Shown one piece after another: positions 42,898-51,676 of a stretch of DNA of 58,015 nt (positions are counted from its first letter, which is position 1; the number at the start of each line of letters is the position of its first letter). The notes beneath the pieces are model-generated. The model worked only from the letters and a program-made list of their open reading frames with translations, was not told the origin of the DNA and did no database searches. Location: NCBI RefSeq assembly GCF_003258865.1, contig NZ_NPEX01000007.1, positions 1-58,015 of the forward strand, read 5' to 3'. The translations under genes and the position numbers were made by a program. This DNA comes from Rhodoplanes roseus. GTDB taxonomy: Bacteria > Pseudomonadota > Alphaproteobacteria > Rhizobiales > Xanthobacteraceae.

Positions 42898-44268
42898 TCA
42901 CCCGAAGAACGTCAGATACGGCCCGTTCTCGGCGAGGCGCTGAACGTAGAGGGCGAGCTCGCGCATGTGATAGTCGCCCCACATGGTCGCCTCGCCGCAC
43001 GGATTGCTGCGGCCGGGCGGCACGTAGTCCCAGCCGTTGGGGCGGTGATACTGGCTGTGCAGCACCAGGCCCTGGTGGTTCGGATCGACGCTGAGATAGC
43101 GGTCGGACAACAGCGTGCGCAGCACCGTGAGGCCGGCCTGGCGATAGCGCGCCGCATCGTTGCGGCCGGTGGCCTCGCGCCAGGCGCCGAAGCGCAGCAG
43201 CCCCTGCGCCGCGATGGCGGCGGCCGAGGAGTCGACCGGCTCGATGTCGTTCTCGGGCTCGGACTCCTTGTCGTAGATGTCGCCGAGCAGGCCGAGGCCG
43301 GGCGCGCCCGTGTCCCAGTAGGGGATGCCGTCGGTCGCCGTGTAGGCGATGTAGAAGTCGCAGGTCGCGGCCGCCGCCGTCTCCATCATGGCGATCACCT
43401 CGGACTTGCCGCCGAACGCCTCGACCTCCTCCTCCTCGACCGTCTCCATGAATTCCAGCAGCTCGGCATAGCCCGTGATCGCCCAGGAGAGGCCGCGCAT
43501 CCAGGTGGAGAAGCCCGAATAGCCCTGCTGGGTGCCGACGCAGCGGAACGCGCGGCTCGCGGTGTTGAAGATCGCCTCGTGGGCGGTGCGGCCGCGCACG
43601 TCGTAGATGTCGCGGCCCTCGCCGTAGAACACGCCGTATTGCGCCGTGGTGCGGGCATGGGCGATCAGCCGGCCGAGCAGCGGGATGACCTGGTCGCCCT
43701 CGCCCTTCATCACGTGGCCGAGCTGATGGGCGAGCGCCAGCACGCGCAGCGTGCGCATGGTGTCGATGAACAACGAGTGCGGCCCGTTGAACGACTGGAT
43801 GTAGCCGTAGCCGTCGCCCAGCTCGGTCCAGCGGTTCGCCTGCACGGCGCCGGAGCATTTGAGCGCCAGATCGAAATATTCGAGCTGCCACGGGTCCTCG
43901 GGGATGCGCCCCTCGTCGACCAGGCGGCGCAGGTTGCCGTAGGTCGAGACCTGGTTGAAGCCGTGATCGTGCACCCCGAAATGCGTCACGTGGACGGGCA
44001 TGTCCGAGCAGGTGCGGTCGAGGCCGAGCGCCAGGAAGCTCTCGTCGCCGGTCGCATCGAACTGCAGGATGGCGCTGCCGAACTCGAAGCCTTGCGTCCA
44101 GTCGGTCCAGCCGCGCGGCTTGTACTCGCCCGCCACGGTGTGCACCGGCGCACCGGCGGAGCGGTCCATGCTGCGGTCGATGGACATGATCTTGACGGCC
44201 GACAGGTCCCACATGCGGCGGATCGCCGGCAGAAGGTCGTTCGGCGACAGAGCAAGGTCGATCTTCAT
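42898..44268 (-). CDS. Glycoside hydrolase family 88-like unsaturated glucuronyl hydrolase
   Basis: A 456-residue (alpha/alpha)6-barrel-type enzyme. Family blocks are TDWTQGFEFGSAILQFDATG, GVHDHGFNQVSTYGNLRRL, WMRGLSWAITGYAELLEF and DSSAAAIAAQGLLRFG, the last being the most recognisable GH88/GH105 motif. Such enzymes hydrate the 4,5-double bond of unsaturated uronyl residues left by polysaccharide lyases, releasing 5-dehydro-4-deoxy-D-glucuronate. It is longer than the usual 370-380 residues because of acidic inserts (EFMETVEEEEVEAFGGKSEV). No signal peptide, so it acts in the cytoplasm on imported oligosaccharides. Confidence 0.8.
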   Translation of the reverse strand: MKIDLALSPNDLLPAIRRMWDLSAVKIMSIDRSMDRSAGAPVHTVAGEYKPRGWTDWTQGFEFGSAILQFDATGDESFLALGLDRTCSDMPVHVTHFGVHDHGFNQVSTYGNLRRLVDEGRIPEDPWQLEYFDLALKCSGAVQANRWTELGDGYGYIQSFNGPHSLFIDTMRTLRVLALAHQLGHVMKGEGDQVIPLLGRLIAHARTTAQYGVFYGEGRDIYDVRGRTAHEAIFNTASRAFRCVGTQQGYSGFSTWMRGLSWAITGYAELLEFMETVEEEEVEAFGGKSEVIAMMETAAAATCDFYIAYTATDGIPYWDTGAPGLGLLGDIYDKESEPENDIEPVDSSAAAIAAQGLLRFGAWREATGRNDAARYRQAGLTVLRTLLSDRYLSVDPNHQGLVLHSQYHRPNGWDYVPPGRSNPCGEATMWGDYHMRELALYVQRLAENGPYLTFFG

Positions 44269-44302
44269 GTGCGTTCGCCCTCTTGGCCTGTACTTGTGAC
44301 TC

Positions 44303-44390
44303 GTCATGGTCGGCCTCGTGCCGGCCATCCACGTCTTCGGCCCATGCAACACGAGCAGACGTGGATGGCCGGGACAAGCCCGGCCATGAC
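44303..44390. repeat. Long palindromic intergenic repeat
   Basis: Arms 44303-44336 and 44357-44390 pair over 34 bp with a few mismatches around a 20-base loop. The core is CCGGCCATCCACGTCT facing AGACGTGGATGGCCGG. This ATGGCCGGGC...CCCGGCCAT type is a common mobile-like palindrome of alphaproteobacteria. It sits between kdgK and the GH88 gene and can fold in RNA on either strand. Confidence 0.8.
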
Positions 44391-44437
44391 CGTGGGGAGG
44401 CCCCTGCGAGGTCGCGCGAGCGCGCCCCGCCGCGGCG

Positions 44438-45541
44438 TCAGCGGATCACCCGGGCGCCCTTGCCCTTCATGATCGCCTCGACCTCCTTGACGTTGACCAT
44501 CGAGGTGTCGCCCGGGGTGGTCATCGCGAGCGCGCCGTGGGCGGCGCCGTACTCGACCGCGGCCTGCGGGCCCTTGCCCTCGAGGAAGCCGTAGGCGAGG
44601 CCGGAGGCGAAACCGTCGCCGCCGCCGACCCGGTCGTAGATCTCCAGGTTTTCGCGCATCGGCGCCTCGTAGAACCGGCCGCCGGCCCAGATGATCGCCC
44701 CCCAGTCGTTGAAGGTCGCCGTCTTGGCGTTGCGCAGGGTCGTCGCCGCCACCTTGAAGTTGGGGAACTGCTTGACCGCCGTCTCGATCATCTTCTTGAA
44801 GTTGACCGGATCGATCGCCGAGATGTGCTCGTCGAGCCCCTCCACCTCGAAGCCGAGGCAGGCGGTGAAGTCCTCCTCGTTGCCGAGCATCACGTCGACA
44901 TACTTGGCGATCGCGCGGTTGATCTTCTGTGCCCCCTCCTTGCCGCCCTGGCTCTTCCACAGCGAGGCGCGGTAGTTGAGGTCGTAGGAGACGATCGTGC
45001 CGTATTTCCGCGCGATCTCGACCGCCTCGATCACGGCTTCCGAGGTGTTCGGCGCGAGCGCGGCGAAAATCCCGCCGGTGTGGAACCAGCGCACGCCCTC
45101 CTCGCCGAAGAGCTTCTCCCAATTGATCTCGCCGGGACGGATCTGCGAGGCGGCGGAATGACCGCGGTCGGAGCAGCCGAGCGCGGCGCGGACGCCGAAT
45201 CCCTTCTCGGTGAAGTTGAGGCCGACGCGGGTGTTGCGACCGATCCCGTCGAAGTCGCGCCAGACGATGTGGCCGGTGTCGACCCCGCCCTGCATGATGA
45301 AGTCCTCGACCAGCCAGCCGAGGTCGTTCTGCGGCAGCGCCGTGACCACGGTCGAGCGCTTGCCCCAGCACTTGCGCATGGCGCGGGCGACGTTGTACTC
45401 GCCGCCGCCCTCCCACACCTGGAAGCTGCGCGCGTTGCGCACCCGGCCGAAGCCCGGATCGAAGCGCAGCATCACCTCACCGAACGAGGCGCAGTCCCAC
45501 TTCGTCTCGCTCGCCGGGCGGATCTTCAGGATGTCGGTCAT
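44438..45541 (-). CDS. kdgK: 2-dehydro-3-deoxygluconate kinase (PfkB family)
   Basis: A 367-residue sugar kinase. The PfkB signatures are FQVWEGGGEYNVARAM (first motif) and YDRVGGGDGFASGLAYGF, with the catalytic Asp in GGGDGF. It phosphorylates KDG to KDPG with ATP. The gene lies 18 bp downstream of eda on the same strand, completing the two-step KDG to pyruvate route. The longer N-terminus (RPASETKWDCASFGEVMLRF) is common in alphaproteobacterial homologs. Confidence 0.92.
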   Translation of the reverse strand: MTDILKIRPASETKWDCASFGEVMLRFDPGFGRVRNARSFQVWEGGGEYNVARAMRKCWGKRSTVVTALPQNDLGWLVEDFIMQGGVDTGHIVWRDFDGIGRNTRVGLNFTEKGFGVRAALGCSDRGHSAASQIRPGEINWEKLFGEEGVRWFHTGGIFAALAPNTSEAVIEAVEIARKYGTIVSYDLNYRASLWKSQGGKEGAQKINRAIAKYVDVMLGNEEDFTACLGFEVEGLDEHISAIDPVNFKKMIETAVKQFPNFKVAATTLRNAKTATFNDWGAIIWAGGRFYEAPMRENLEIYDRVGGGDGFASGLAYGFLEGKGPQAAVEYGAAHGALAMTTPGDTSMVNVKEVEAIMKGKGARVIR

Positions 45542-45559
45542 GTCATCGGTCCCGGTTGT

Positions 45560-46231
45560 TCACTTGCCCCGGATGGATCGGATCAGCGCGATGGTGTCGC
45601 GCACCTTGGTCTCGATGCCCTTGTAGTCCTTGGCGTCGAGCAGGGTCTTGGTGACGAGGTTGGAGCCGATGCCGACGCAGACGACGCCGGCGCCGAACCA
45701 CTTTCGCAGGGACTCCTCGCTCGCGTCGACGCCGCCGGTCGGCATGATGCGGGTCCACGGGCACGGCGCCATCACCGACTTCACGAACTCCGGGCCACCC
45801 ACGAGACCGCCGGGGAAGATCTTGACGATCTCGCAGCCGAGCTCCTCGGCGAAGCCGATCTCCGACATCGTCCCGCAGCCCGGGCTGTAGGGGATCTTCC
45901 GCCGGTTGCAGACCTTGGCGACATCGGGATTGAGCAGCGGCCCGACCACGAACTTGGCGCCGTTGGCGATGTAGATGCCCGCCGTCGGCGCGTCGACGAC
46001 CGAGCCGACGCCCATGATCACGCTCTTATCGACCTGGGCGAAATGGCGCGCCACGTCGAGAAAGACCTGCGAGGCGAAGTCGCCGCGATTGGTGAACTCG
46101 ATGCACTTGGCGCCGCCGTCGGCGCAGGCCTGGATGACGTTCTTACAGACCTCGACGTCCGGATGATAGAACACGGGGATCACCCCCTGATCCATCATGG
46201 CCGCGAGGACCGTCATACGATCGTGTGCCAT
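45560..46231 (-). CDS. eda: KDPG/KHG aldolase
   Basis: A 223-residue class I aldolase. The catalytic Glu is in KCIEFTNRGD and the Schiff-base Lys is in EIVKIFPGG. SPGCGTMSEI and PTGGVDASEESLRKWFGAG are conserved. It cleaves 2-dehydro-3-deoxy-6-phosphogluconate to pyruvate and glyceraldehyde 3-phosphate. GGAGA lies 8 bases before the ATG. It is the first gene of the minus-strand catabolic run. Confidence 0.94.
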   Translation of the reverse strand: MAHDRMTVLAAMMDQGVIPVFYHPDVEVCKNVIQACADGGAKCIEFTNRGDFASQVFLDVARHFAQVDKSVIMGVGSVVDAPTAGIYIANGAKFVVGPLLNPDVAKVCNRRKIPYSPGCGTMSEIGFAEELGCEIVKIFPGGLVGGPEFVKSVMAPCPWTRIMPTGGVDASEESLRKWFGAGVVCVGIGSNLVTKTLLDAKDYKGIETKVRDTIALIRSIRGK

Positions 46232-46825
46232 CTTTCAGTCTCCTAGAAGCGGTGACGACGGACCGACCGGACGCCGAGGGATGAAGCCGCCTCCGGTGAC
46301 ACTGGACGCGGCCTGTCTGTCGCGCCACCCCGCCCGGCGTGCGTCCGCCAGGCGGACCGTGCCGAGAATGCGGTGGCCACTTGCACGCGTCGTGATCATG
46401 AACCGGACGACGATACGGTCGGGCTGGAGCAGTGGGAGCGGCCGGTCGGGTAAGTAACTGTCTGGTTACAAAACCACCGTGGCGGGGCCATCGTCAAGAG
46501 CAGAGCCTTTCCCGAAACGCAGACCGAAAACGCGTGCCGGCATGGCTCTGTGCCGCCGGATGACCGTGTTGCAAGCACCGCGATCGGAGCCGCTCGAACC
46601 AAGCTGCCGAGAGCCGTCGGCGCGCCTCCACCTGTCCGAAGCAACCGCCGCACCAAGTGAGTGAGGACACGGCTGCACGCCGGTCGAGCCGGCCGAGCCG
46701 AGCGGAGCGGAGCCCGAAAAAAGTCGAGATCTGGCCTTGGCCCTATTCAGATACCGTCGAACGCGGCGCTTTCGAGGCGAGTTAAGGTTAACATTCGGTG
46801 CATTTTTCTGAAAGTTTAATTCAAA
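46232..46825. other. Divergent intergenic region upstream of eda
   Basis: No gene is supported. It should contain the promoter of the eda-kdgK run. GC content drops sharply after about 46770. The 86-codon minus-strand reading at 46396-46656 has no family features and was not accepted. No regulator of the uronate genes is encoded here. Confidence 0.5.
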
Positions 46826-46854
46826 TTGACGATATTCATGTCTTAACGAATATT
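46826..46854 (+). promoter_or_regulatory. Sigma-70-type promoter
   Basis: TTGACG (46826-46831) and AATATT (46849-46854) are 17 bp apart and match the -35/-10 consensus at five and four of six positions. They lie in an AT-rich island 28 bp before the start of the next gene, giving a leader of about 20 nt with GGAGAGGG. Confidence 0.5.
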
Positions 46855-46881
46855 AACAATCACAAGAAAACGGAGAGGGAT

Positions 46882-47802
46882 ATGTCCCGCTGCACAGTCT
46901 TCGCTGCCGCCGACATCTCGGTGGCCGGCCCGCCGGATCGTGCCCGCACGAGCGGTGGGCCAGCCGCATACGAGCGCCCTGCCCTGGCCGGCCGACCTCC
47001 CATGACGAGCGAACCGGCGAGGCCGAAGCGCGGCCCGAGCCGTCCGTCACCCGAGAAGTCGGCCGAGAAGGTTCTCCGCGCCTTCAACACCTGGGCGTTC
47101 AAGCGCGAGCAGCCTGAAAATCCTCATCTGCTTCTGCAGATCGTCGCCGCCGCGGTGGCGCACGCCGAGCCGCTCCGCTTCGTCATGTACTGGGGCAAAG
47201 GCCCGCGCTGCCGGATCGGACCCGAGGACGTCGAGTGCCTCGACTTCATCGGCAGCATGGTCGCTCGCGTGCGCGAGACGCATGCGGCGGGCGCCGCCGT
47301 GACGCTGATCCTCACCGACACGCATGCGCGTCACAACGGCCATCCCGAGGAGAGCATCGACTCCTATTTCGGCTTCATCGCCGAGGAGGCCGAACGGCGC
47401 GGATTCGACACCTGCCGTCTGTCGGGACTCGTCGCCGAGGCAGGGGAAGCGGCGGTCGCGACGGCCGACACGGCGGCGCCCCCGAACGAGGTGCTGGACA
47501 GCCTCGCGGCGAGTGCCAGCAAGTGGTACCGGGGCGAAGGCACCGCCGCCGACGGCGCGCGCGCCTATTTCCGGATGAACATGGTGGAAAAGCGCTCCGT
47601 CGAGATCGCGTTTCCGGGCGCCGTCTTCGTGACGTTCAACGGCAGCAAGCTGCGTTGCCTGTTCCCGGCCCGGATGCCGGTCTTCTACATGTACTCGCTG
47701 CGGCGGGGGTTCAGCGTGAAGCCGTGGTTCCTGCCCTCCGATCAGGAGATGTGCGAACCGACGAGCTGCCGCTGCCGCGCGACAGAAGAGCTACCGGACT
47801 GA
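46882..47802 (+). CDS. Uncharacterised protein, 306 residues
   Basis: The ATG at 46882 follows a strong GGAGAGGG site; a later ATG at 47001 is possible. Residues 1-60 are low-complexity and Pro/Ala/Arg-rich. The remainder looks like a folded enzyme: PLRFVMYWGKGPRCRIG, then GAAVTLILTDTHARHNGH, ESIDSYFGFIAEEAERRGF and, near the end, EKRSVEIAFPGAVFVTFNG and GFSVKPWFLP. The order of these blocks recalls isonitrile synthases of the DIT1/PvcA family, where a strand-SDG segment is followed by a helix and a terminal HPW-like element. The match is weak and is given only as a lead. The downstream EamA transporter may export its product. Confidence 0.72.
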   Translation: MSRCTVFAAADISVAGPPDRARTSGGPAAYERPALAGRPPMTSEPARPKRGPSRPSPEKSAEKVLRAFNTWAFKREQPENPHLLLQIVAAAVAHAEPLRFVMYWGKGPRCRIGPEDVECLDFIGSMVARVRETHAAGAAVTLILTDTHARHNGHPEESIDSYFGFIAEEAERRGFDTCRLSGLVAEAGEAAVATADTAAPPNEVLDSLAASASKWYRGEGTAADGARAYFRMNMVEKRSVEIAFPGAVFVTFNGSKLRCLFPARMPVFYMYSLRRGFSVKPWFLPSDQEMCEPTSCRCRATEELPD

Positions 47803-47903
47803 CGCGAACGCGTCATCGCGGGCGGGTACGACGACGGCCCCGCGTCGGCACGCGCCGACCGCGGGGCGTGTCCGCGGCCTCGCCCCGCACGGAGAACAAC
47901 GCC

Positions 47904-48980
47904 ATGACCGGATCCGCTCCGTCGACCGCGCCGTCGCAGATCGCGCCAGCCCCGGCCGCCTCGTCCGCATCGACCCGGATCGAGAACATTCCGCTCGGCA
48001 TCCTGTTCATGATCGGCGCGACCGTCATGTTCGCCCTGTCGAGCGCGTTCGCGAAATGGCAGGTCTCACTGTATCCGGTCGGCGAGGTGATGGCGTTCCG
48101 CTCGATCTCCTCGCTGCTGGTCTGCTCGCTGTTCGTGCTGCCGTTCACGGGCGTCTCGGTGTTCGCCACCAAGAAGCCCGGCCAGCATATCGCCCGGGGC
48201 TTCTCGCAGGCGATCTCGCAGACCCTGACCGTGCTCGCGGTGAGCATGATGCCGATCGCCGGCGCCATCGCCATCGGCTTCTCGGCGCCGCTGTTCGCGG
48301 CCCTGATCTCGGTGCTGTGGCTCGGCGAGCGGGCCGGCTGGGCGCGCTGGGGCGCCCTCCTGCTCGGCTTCGCCGGTGTCCTGATCGTCACCGAGCCGGG
48401 CGCGGATTCGCTTCAGCTCGGCGCATTGTTCGCGCTCGGCAACGCCGTGATGTACGGCAGCGTCACGGTCGCGGTGCGCGGCATGACCAAGACCGAATCG
48501 GCCAACACGCTGCTGATGTGGCAGATGCTGACGATGTCGTTCTTCCACTCGTTCCTGCTGCTGTTCGGCTTCCGCATGCCGACCGGGATCGACGCGCTGA
48601 TGCTGGTCGGCACCGGCGTGTGCAACGCCGTGCAGCAGTATTGCTGGACCAAGGCGCTCCATCTCGCCCCCACCACCGCGGTGTCGCCGTTCTACTACAT
48701 GACGCTGGTCTGGGCGATCGTGATCGGCTTCTTCGTGTGGGGCGACCAGCCGACCGTCGCGCTGCTCGCCGGCTCGGCCATCGTCATCGCCTCCGGCCTG
48801 TTCCTGCTCTGGCACGAGGGCCGTCTGCGGCGGGCCAAGGAGACGCAGGCCACGCCGACGGCAGCGGCTCCGCCCGCGAAGGCTCCAGAGCCGACCTGCG
48901 CGGCCGTGCTGCCGACCGTCGCAGCGCCTGCGGTCGCGCCGTCGCGCCCGAAGGCCGTGATGGGCAGAACGGCGGGCTGA
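47904..48980 (+). CDS. EamA (DMT) family transporter
   Basis: A 358-residue membrane protein with ten predicted helices in two EamA repeats: IPLGILFMIGATVMFALSSA with FAKWQVSLYPVGEVMAFRSI in the first, and LGALFALGNAVMYGSVTVAV in the second. The cytoplasmic C-terminal tail of about 55 residues is Ala/Pro-rich. GGAGAACAAC precedes the ATG. It lies 101 bp after the 306-residue gene and may be co-transcribed. DMT exporters carry metabolites or metallophores; the substrate is unknown. Confidence 0.9.
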   Translation: MTGSAPSTAPSQIAPAPAASSASTRIENIPLGILFMIGATVMFALSSAFAKWQVSLYPVGEVMAFRSISSLLVCSLFVLPFTGVSVFATKKPGQHIARGFSQAISQTLTVLAVSMMPIAGAIAIGFSAPLFAALISVLWLGERAGWARWGALLLGFAGVLIVTEPGADSLQLGALFALGNAVMYGSVTVAVRGMTKTESANTLLMWQMLTMSFFHSFLLLFGFRMPTGIDALMLVGTGVCNAVQQYCWTKALHLAPTTAVSPFYYMTLVWAIVIGFFVWGDQPTVALLAGSAIVIASGLFLLWHEGRLRRAKETQATPTAAAPPAKAPEPTCAAVLPTVAAPAVAPSRPKAVMGRTAG

Positions 48981-48998
48981 GAAGGGCATGGCTCCGCA

Positions 48999-49015
48999 CC
49001 CGGCGCGGCGCCGGG
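48999..49015. terminator. GC hairpin between convergent genes
   Basis: CCCGGCGC and GCGCCGGG form a compact inverted repeat 18 bp after the EamA stop and 10 bp before the stop of the minus-strand GGDEF-EAL gene. The loop is too tight for full pairing, so the stem is shorter in practice. Confidence 0.4.
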
Positions 49016-49024
49016 GCAGACGGG

Positions 49025-51676
49025 TCAGGCGGCGACGATACGCCGCTTGGGCCAGCTCGCGATGAGCTCGACGACCTCGCCGATCGGAACGGCGCGGCTG
49101 AACAGATAACCTTGCGCCTCGTCGCAGCCGAGCGCCGCCAGCAGCTCCTGCTGGCGCGGGGTCTCGACCCCCTCGGCGGTCGTTCGCATGCCGAGCGCGC
49201 GGGCCATGTGCACCACGGCCTGGACGATCGCGACATGCTCGGAACCGTCGTCGAGATCCAGCACGAAGGCGCGGTCGACCTTGATCTTGTCGAACGGGAA
49301 GCTGCGCAGGTAGCTGAGCGACGAATAGCCGGTGCCGAAGTCGTCCATGGCGATGCAGACGCCGACCTGCTTCAGGCGACGCAGGATGCGCAGGGTCTTC
49401 TCGCTGTCGTCGAGGAACACCCGCTCGGTGATCTCGAGCTCGAGCCGGGCGGGCGTGAGGCCGGTCGAGGCGAGGGTCCGCTCGATCATGTCGACGAGAT
49501 TCGGCGCCGAGAGCTGGACGGGCGACAGGTTGACGGCGATCTTGAGATCCTGGGGCCAGCGCGCCGCCTGGCGGCACGCCTCGGCGAGCGCCCACTCGCC
49601 GAGAGGCAGGATCAGTCCGGAGTCCTCGGCCACCGGAATGAAGACGTTGGGCGGCACCATCCCGTTCTCGGGATGCCGCCAGCGGGTCAGCGCCTCGAAG
49701 CCCGTGATGGACTGGGTGCGCAGGTCGACGATCGGCTGATAGTGCAGCTCGAGGCGATCGCGCGCGATGGCTTCGCGCAGATCCATCTCGACATGCCGCC
49801 GGTCGTTGACCTCCTTGTTCATGGAGGGGTGGAAGAACTTGTGGGTGCCGCGGCACTCCGCCTTCACGGCGTAGAGCGCCAGGTCCGCCGCCATCAGCAG
49901 GTCGTCCGCATCGCGACCGTCCTGCGGCCCGACCGCGATGCCGATGCTGACACTGGAGCAGATGTGGTGGCCTTCGATGTCGCAGGGCTGCGCGATGGTG
50001 TCGACCAGGCGGTCGGCCATCGCCTCGAGGGCATCGCGGGATTCGACCGGCGACACGACGATGGCGAACTCGTCGCCACCGAGACGAGCGAGCACGTCGG
50101 TGTCGCGGATGGCGGCGCGCAGACGGCGAGCCGACTCCTGCAGCAGACGGTCGCCGATGCGGTGGCCGAGCGTGTCGTTGATCACCTTGAAGCGGTCGAT
50201 GTCGAGGAACAGCAGGGCGTATTGGCGCGCCTGCGCAGCGTCGTCGGCCGCTTCCCGTCGGCCGACCTGCTCCAGCGCGGAGTGGAACACCCGCCGGTTC
50301 GGCAAGCCGGTGAGCGGATCCTCGGCCGCGAGCTTCGCGACCCGCGCCTCGGCCTGCCAGCGCTGGGTGATGTCGGTGAGCGTGTGCACGAAGCTGCCGT
50401 CCGGCAGATAGGCGGTGCGCACCTCCAGCACGGTGCCGTCGGGCAGGATTCGCTCGCACACCGTCACCCGACGCTGTCCCCCGGCCTGCGCCGCCTCGAC
50501 CGCGCCGCGTGGGCCCGGCATGACGATGTCGCGCAGCTTGCCGTGCCGGGTCGTCCGCTCGGCGAGCTGGTCCAGCTTCGGCGGATGTTCCGCCAGCTCC
50601 GGCGGGAGATCCAGCAACTCGGCACAACGTCGATTGATCACCGGGATCTCGTGATCCTTGGTGACCAGCATGATGCCCTGGCTCATGTGCTCGAGCGTCA
50701 GCGTGAGCTGCTCGCTCTTCTGCACGGCCCGCGCTTCGGATCGCAGGATCCGATTGACGGCGGCGAGGATCAGGATGGTGAGCGCGAGGCCGACCGTGAC
50801 GTGCAGCTCGAGGGTCGACATCGAGTTCTTGTAGATGCCCGCCTTGTCGACGCTGACGCCGACCCAGAGCGGATGCCCCCTCACCTTCCGGATGGTGACG
50901 AGCCGGCTTTCGTCGCCCCCCGACTCGTCGAGGTCGACGGTCGCGTTGGTGCCGGCCCGGATGTAGTCGTGGAGCGGCGTCGACCGCAGATCGGTGCCGA
51001 GCCCGAGGCCCCCGGCCCGGCCGCCGCTGGAGCGCACGAACCCGTCGCTGCCGATCAGCGAGATCGAGGCCGACGGGCCGAGGTCGATCTTGTCGTAGAA
51101 CTGGGTCAGGTGGGCCGGATCGAGGGACGCGACCACGACGCCCGCGAAGGTGCCGTCGGTGTTGAGGAAGCGTCGGGTGAACTGCACCGACCACTTGCCG
51201 CTGATGCGGCCGACCAGCGGCTTCGAGATGAACAGGACGTCGTCGGGGTTGTCGACGTGGACGCGGTAGTGCTCGCGATCGCTGAGATCGGTCGGCGGCG
51301 CCGGCTGCGGACCGGCGTTCGACGCGCGCATGATCCCGTTCGCGTCGATGATCGCCACCTGGACGATGATTTCGCTGAGGACGTCCGTGGTCGCGACGAT
51401 GGTGTGTAAGTCCGTCGAGTCCTTGCGCGTCTCGATGCTGCGCCGGAGGTAGAGCAGCGCCTTGTCGATCTCGCCGATCGAGCGCAGCACATTTTCCTCG
51501 AACACCATCGCGAAATTCTGATTGTTGCGCTCCGCTTCACGTTCATCGGAGCGAACACCCTCGTAATACTTCCAGGCAACGCCGATCCACAGCATGGCGA
51601 TAATGACCAAACCAAAGATGGCCGAGCTACGCCGCTCGGCTATCAGCTTGGGCAATTGGAGGATCGGCAGCGTCAT
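49025..51676 (-). CDS. Membrane sensor with Cache, PAS, GGDEF and EAL domains
   Basis: An 883-residue protein. TM1 is at about 18-36, a periplasmic dCache-like sensor at 37-288, TM2 at about 290-310, a PAS domain at about 328-440, GGDEF at 533-537 and EAL at 661-663. The allosteric RxxD I-site (RDTD, 524-527) lies exactly five residues before GGDEF, so cyclase activity would be feedback-inhibited. The EAL domain keeps FEALTRW and DDFGTGYSSLSYL. Both activities (cyclic di-GMP synthesis and hydrolysis) look intact. The start lacks a clear ribosome-binding site. Confidence 0.94.
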   Translation of the reverse strand: MTLPILQLPKLIAERRSSAIFGLVIIAMLWIGVAWKYYEGVRSDEREAERNNQNFAMVFEENVLRSIGEIDKALLYLRRSIETRKDSTDLHTIVATTDVLSEIIVQVAIIDANGIMRASNAGPQPAPPTDLSDREHYRVHVDNPDDVLFISKPLVGRISGKWSVQFTRRFLNTDGTFAGVVVASLDPAHLTQFYDKIDLGPSASISLIGSDGFVRSSGGRAGGLGLGTDLRSTPLHDYIRAGTNATVDLDESGGDESRLVTIRKVRGHPLWVGVSVDKAGIYKNSMSTLELHVTVGLALTILILAAVNRILRSEARAVQKSEQLTLTLEHMSQGIMLVTKDHEIPVINRRCAELLDLPPELAEHPPKLDQLAERTTRHGKLRDIVMPGPRGAVEAAQAGGQRRVTVCERILPDGTVLEVRTAYLPDGSFVHTLTDITQRWQAEARVAKLAAEDPLTGLPNRRVFHSALEQVGRREAADDAAQARQYALLFLDIDRFKVINDTLGHRIGDRLLQESARRLRAAIRDTDVLARLGGDEFAIVVSPVESRDALEAMADRLVDTIAQPCDIEGHHICSSVSIGIAVGPQDGRDADDLLMAADLALYAVKAECRGTHKFFHPSMNKEVNDRRHVEMDLREAIARDRLELHYQPIVDLRTQSITGFEALTRWRHPENGMVPPNVFIPVAEDSGLILPLGEWALAEACRQAARWPQDLKIAVNLSPVQLSAPNLVDMIERTLASTGLTPARLELEITERVFLDDSEKTLRILRRLKQVGVCIAMDDFGTGYSSLSYLRSFPFDKIKVDRAFVLDLDDGSEHVAIVQAVVHMARALGMRTTAEGVETPRQQELLAALGCDEAQGYLFSRAVPIGEVVELIASWPKRRIVAA

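Noticed and set aside
46396-46656. An 86-codon minus-strand reading upstream of eda
   Set aside because: Composition is random-like, no ribosome site is present and no family is recognised.
47235-47903. A long N-terminal extension of the EamA transporter
   Set aside because: The extension overlaps the 306-residue gene in another frame and is Arg-rich nonsense. A good ribosome site directly precedes the ATG at 47904.
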